NCBI RefSeq assembly: GCF_026341775.1
Contig: NZ_JAPEOB010000004.1
Location: forward strand, 1-64,000
Source of the DNA: Streptomyces sp. NBC_00654
GTDB taxonomy: Bacteria > Actinomycetota > Actinomycetes > Streptomycetales > Streptomycetaceae
Direction of reading: 5' to 3'
DNA: 64,000 nucleotides
A model generated the notes under the pieces. It made no database searches and was not told the DNA's origin. It worked only from the letters and a program-made list of their open reading frames with translations. Within the stretch, counting starts at the first letter, position 1. Each line of letters begins with the position of its first letter. Both the position numbers and the translations under genes were made by a program. Below, piece by piece: positions 61,565 through 64,000 of the stretch.

Positions 61565-62548
61565 TCAGCGGGGCACGGGCTGGTAGACACCGTCGAGCAG
61601 CGCTTCGATGTCAGGGAAGGGCTGCTCCTTGGCGTAGGCGACCGCGCTCTGGATCTCGTCGTCGAACCGCACCCGCCACTCTGCGACCGTCCGGTCGATG
61701 TCGGGGTCCTGCTCACGCAACGTTTCGGTGGCACGCAGAATCGGGCAGCGGGCCATCCACCCCTCCGTCTCCTCCACCGGGCGGTACCCGTGGTCATGGC
61801 CGTGGTCGAAGCCCGGCCCCACGTGTTCCCGCCACCGATAGGTCGCGAGTTCCAGCAGGTACGGACCCCTGCCTTCCCTGCAGTGCCGCAGCGCTAGTCG
61901 CGCTGCATCGTGCACGGCGAACACGTCGTTGCCGTCCACCTGCACTGCCGTGACCCCGGCTGCCTCGGCACGGTCCCGGATGGTCGAGCCCGCAGGCTGC
62001 CGGGCGCCGATCGAGGAAGAGATGGAGTACAGGTTGTTCTCGCAGACGAAGACCACCGGAGCTCGACGCACCGCCGCCAGGTTGAGCGACTCGGCGAACA
62101 CGCCCTCCTCCGTCGCACCATCACCGAAGAAGGTGATCGCAGCCCTCGGTTCGCCGCTGCGTGCGAAGGCCCAGGCCGTTCCCACCGCCACCGGGATCAT
62201 CTCGCCAAGGATGGCCGCCGAGCCCGCGAAGCCGACCTCGCGGTCGACCAGGTGGATCGAACCACCGCGACCGTGTGCGCAGCCAGCCTGCTTGCCGTAC
62301 AACTCGGCGACCATGGCCTTGAGGTTGCCTCCCTTGGCCAGGTAGGGGGCATGGGAACGGTGGGCGGTGTAGACCCAATCCCGGGTAGTCGTGGCGGCGC
62401 AGACGCCTACGGCGGTCGCCTCCTGACCGATCGAGAAGTGCGTGGGGGTACGCATCTGCTGCTCGTCGCGATAATAGTCGGCGAGCGTTTCCTCTACTAC
62501 GCGGATACGCACCATGTCGCGAAGCAACCGGGCACGGCCGGACGTCAT
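61565..62548 (-). CDS. Pyruvate-dehydrogenase-like E1 alpha subunit (sugar two-carbon branching)
   Basis: A 327-residue ThDP-binding subunit with the canonical [15 protein letters not shown] motif followed by [22 protein letters not shown] contains the active-site histidines of E1 alpha. It lies 33 bp upstream of the beta gene in one operon. The pair should generate an enamine (hydroxyethyl-ThDP) from pyruvate and add it to C-4 of a 4-keto sugar, giving a branched octose such as trioxacarcinose B; this assignment is inference from the family and cluster type. Confidence 0.9.
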   Translation of the reverse strand: MTSGRARLLRDMVRIRVVEETLADYYRDEQQMRTPTHFSIGQEATAVGVCAATTTRDWVYTAHRSHAPYLAKGGNLKAMVAELYGKQAGCAHGRGGSIHLVDREVGFAGSAAILGEMIPVAVGTAWAFARSGEPRAAITFFGDGATEEGVFAESLNLAAVRRAPVVFVCENNLYSISSSIGARQPAGSTIRDRAEAAGVTAVQVDGNDVFAVHDAARLALRHCREGRGPYLLELATYRWREHVGPGFDHGHDHGYRPVEETEGWMARCPILRATETLREQDPDIDRTVAEWRVRFDDEIQSAVAYAKEQPFPDIEALLDGVYQPVPR

Positions 62549-63208
62549 GTTCGAGCCTCCCTACAATCAGTTTCGGGGCGCCGCCAAGGACATCGAGTTC
62601 TCCTCACGCGCGCTGCCCGGTCGTTACCTGCCCGCCGACGCCCGGCGCGGCCTTCACTCGGAACGGACCCGGTGGCTTCCGCTGACCTTCTGACGGCACG
62701 CATCCGAGTCGCCGCCCGAAGAGAGCGAGAGCCGCCACACCCGCGCGTGCCGCAGTGGGATCCTGTGATCGGCTTTCTCCTCCCTCCGAACGGTGCCGAC
62801 CTGCCGGACGACGACCCCATCGGGGCCCTTATCGTCGGAGCATCGCCTAGAGGGCTGGTGAAGTCGGACTGGACGCCCCTGGGGACGCCCGCTCGCGGGC
62901 GGAGTCCGTCGACGCCTCTGTGGCCAGCACCAGGAGTCGAGCCTCGTTCAAGAGACAAACAAGCCGTGTGCGGTGCTGTGGATGCCTTCGCCTGGACTGG
63001 TGATGAGGTGTTCAACGGGGTAGCAGGTGCCGATCACCTGCCTGTGACCACCGCGCAGGGCGGCGGGAGCCGATCGCCGCGCTGGCCGACCCCGGACCGG
63101 CCAGCGCGGTGCCGGCACGGACCAGTCCTCACCCGCGACACGGAACGGGCCCGCAGCGCCGCCTCGCCGGGACACGAACCCAACGCGATTCCGAAGGGGC
63201 ACGCGCAC
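62549..63208. other. Divergent non-coding region before rmlA
   Basis: These 660 bp between E1 alpha (minus) and rmlA (plus) show no convincing gene. A minus-strand open frame at about 62545-63015 is rich in Arg/Gly/Ser and has no recognisable domain. Promoters for both directions are expected here. No repeats or RNA genes were seen. Confidence 0.5.
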
Positions 63209-64000
63209 ATGAAGGGCATCATTCTCGCTGGCGGGACAGGAACCCGTCTGCACCCGATCACCATCGGCACTTCCAAGCAGCTTCTTCCGGTGGGCGACAA
63301 GCCGATGATCTACTATCCGCTCTCGGTGCTCATGCTCGCCGGCATCCGGGACATACTCACCATCACCAACCCCTCCGACACACCGAGGTTTCAGGCACTC
63401 CTGGGAGACGGTTCCCATCTCGGACTGCGCATCACCTACGCAGAGCAGAACGCCCCGCGCGGCATCGCGGACGCGATCCTCATCGGTGCCGAACACATCG
63501 GGGACGGTCCGGTGGCGTTGGTCCTCGGTGACAACATCTTTCACGGCAACAACTTCTCAGAGACGCTTACGGAGAACGTCGGGAACGTCCGTGGATGCGT
63601 GCTGTTCGGCTATCCGGTCAACGACCCTCAGCGGTACGGCGTGGGAGAGACCGATGCCAACGGCGCTCTCGTCTCCATCGAGGAGAAACCCCTGCGCCCC
63701 CGCTCCAACCGTGCGATCACCGGCCTCTATCTGTACGACAACGACGTGGTCGACATCGTGAAGAACCTCCGGCCCTCGGCGCGCGGCGAACTGGAGATCA
63801 CCGATGTGAACCACGTCTACATGGAGCGGGGTCGGGCCCGGCTCGTGGACCTGGGCCGGGGATTCGCCTGGCTGGACACCGGAACGCCGGAATCGCTTCT
63901 CCAGGCGGGTCAGTACGTCCGTACGCTCGAGGAGCACCAGGGTGTGCGGATATCCTGTATCGAGGAGATCGCGTTGCGCATGGGCTTCATCAACGCCGAT
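63209..64000 (+). CDS. rmlA: Glucose-1-phosphate thymidylyltransferase, truncated by the window end
   Basis: The first 264 residues of an RmlA-type nucleotidyltransferase. The signature [11 protein letters not shown], then [31 protein letters not shown] and LGDNIFHG are all present. It makes dTDP-glucose from glucose-1-phosphate and dTTP, the entry to every deoxysugar here. The family is about 290-355 residues long, so only the C-terminus is missing. ATG 63209 has GAAGGGG upstream. The dTDP-glucose 4,6-dehydratase expected next is outside the window. Confidence 0.96.
   Translation, partial: MKGIILAGGTGTRLHPITIGTSKQLLPVGDKPMIYYPLSVLMLAGIRDILTITNPSDTPRFQALLGDGSHLGLRITYAEQNAPRGIADAILIGAEHIGDGPVALVLGDNIFHGNNFSETLTENVGNVRGCVLFGYPVNDPQRYGVGETDANGALVSIEEKPLRPRSNRAITGLYLYDNDVVDIVKNLRPSARGELEITDVNHVYMERGRARLVDLGRGFAWLDTGTPESLLQAGQYVRTLEEHQGVRISCIEEIALRMGFINAD

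Noticed and set aside
62545..63015. Possible minus-strand gene in the gap before rmlA
   Set aside because: No domain, no good RBS, composition unlike the neighbouring genes; treated as non-coding.
1..64000. CRISPR arrays, tRNA or rRNA genes
   Set aside because: None seen by eye on either strand; the only structured RNA supported is the group II intron.

Overview
The window is very GC-rich, with a strong G/C bias at third codon positions, GGAGG-type ribosome binding sites, several TTA codons and ActIII/SARP/KS-CLF homologues. This points to Streptomyces or a close actinomycete. Almost all of it is one type II (aromatic) polyketide gene cluster with deoxysugar, oxidation, export and self-protection genes. 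The window starts inside the cluster and ends inside an rmlA gene, so the cluster runs on past at least the right edge.

Layout. 0.1-6.1 kb: two nearly identical O-methyltransferases flanking a P450, a glycosyltransferase and a sugar O-acyltransferase. 6.06-9.89 kb: an IS5-family element with perfect 18-bp inverted repeats and CTAG duplications; it carries an S1-domain passenger gene and has a 2.16-kb group II intron inserted antisense in its transposase. 10-25.5 kb: an AlkZ-type DNA glycosylase homologue, a third O-methyltransferase, an SDR, two glycosyltransferases, an actinorhodin-like block (C-9 ketoreductase, flavin reductase, MBL-fold cyclase/thioesterase, FMN-dependent monooxygenase, SnoaL-like proteins), a P450, a WYL regulator and an exporter. 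25.6-31.1 kb: deoxysugar genes (2,3-dehydratase, 3-ketoreductase, 3-C-methyltransferase, epimerase, 4-ketoreductase). 31.2-45 kb: epoxide hydrolase, two P450s, a serine-less TAP-like hydrolase, ferredoxin and ferredoxin reductase, a second AlkZ-type protein, oxidoreductases and two exporters. 45-52 kb: starter-unit genes (alpha-methylacyl-CoA racemase, citramalate synthase, a KAS III-like acyltransferase with serine in place of cysteine), a didomain aromatase/cyclase and a fatty acyl-AMP ligase-like protein. 52-55.2 kb: a two-component system and a SARP activator. 55.5-60.4 kb: minimal PKS (KS alpha, KS beta/CLF, ACP), an acyltransferase with an unusual N-terminal extension and a small protein. 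60.5-62.5 kb: pyruvate-dehydrogenase-like E1 alpha/beta pair, expected to add a two-carbon branch to a sugar. 63.2 kb to the end: rmlA.

How it fits together. Citramalate synthase starts an isoleucine route from pyruvate and acetyl-CoA. Isoleucine breakdown would give 2-methylbutyryl-CoA, the racemase would act on its alpha-methyl centre, and the KAS III-like protein would prime the minimal PKS. The ketoreductase, aromatase and MBL cyclase shape the polyketide; P450s and FMN oxygenases oxidise it; methyltransferases and glycosyltransferases finish it. A 3-C-methyl deoxysugar, a two-carbon-branched sugar, a sugar acyltransferase, a 2-methylbutyryl starter route and two HTH_42/AlkZ-type glycosylases together match what is known of the trioxacarcin / LL-D49194 family of DNA-alkylating spiro-epoxide antibiotics. 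I infer that family. I cannot tell from the sequence which member is made; three glycosyltransferases would suit a more heavily glycosylated one.
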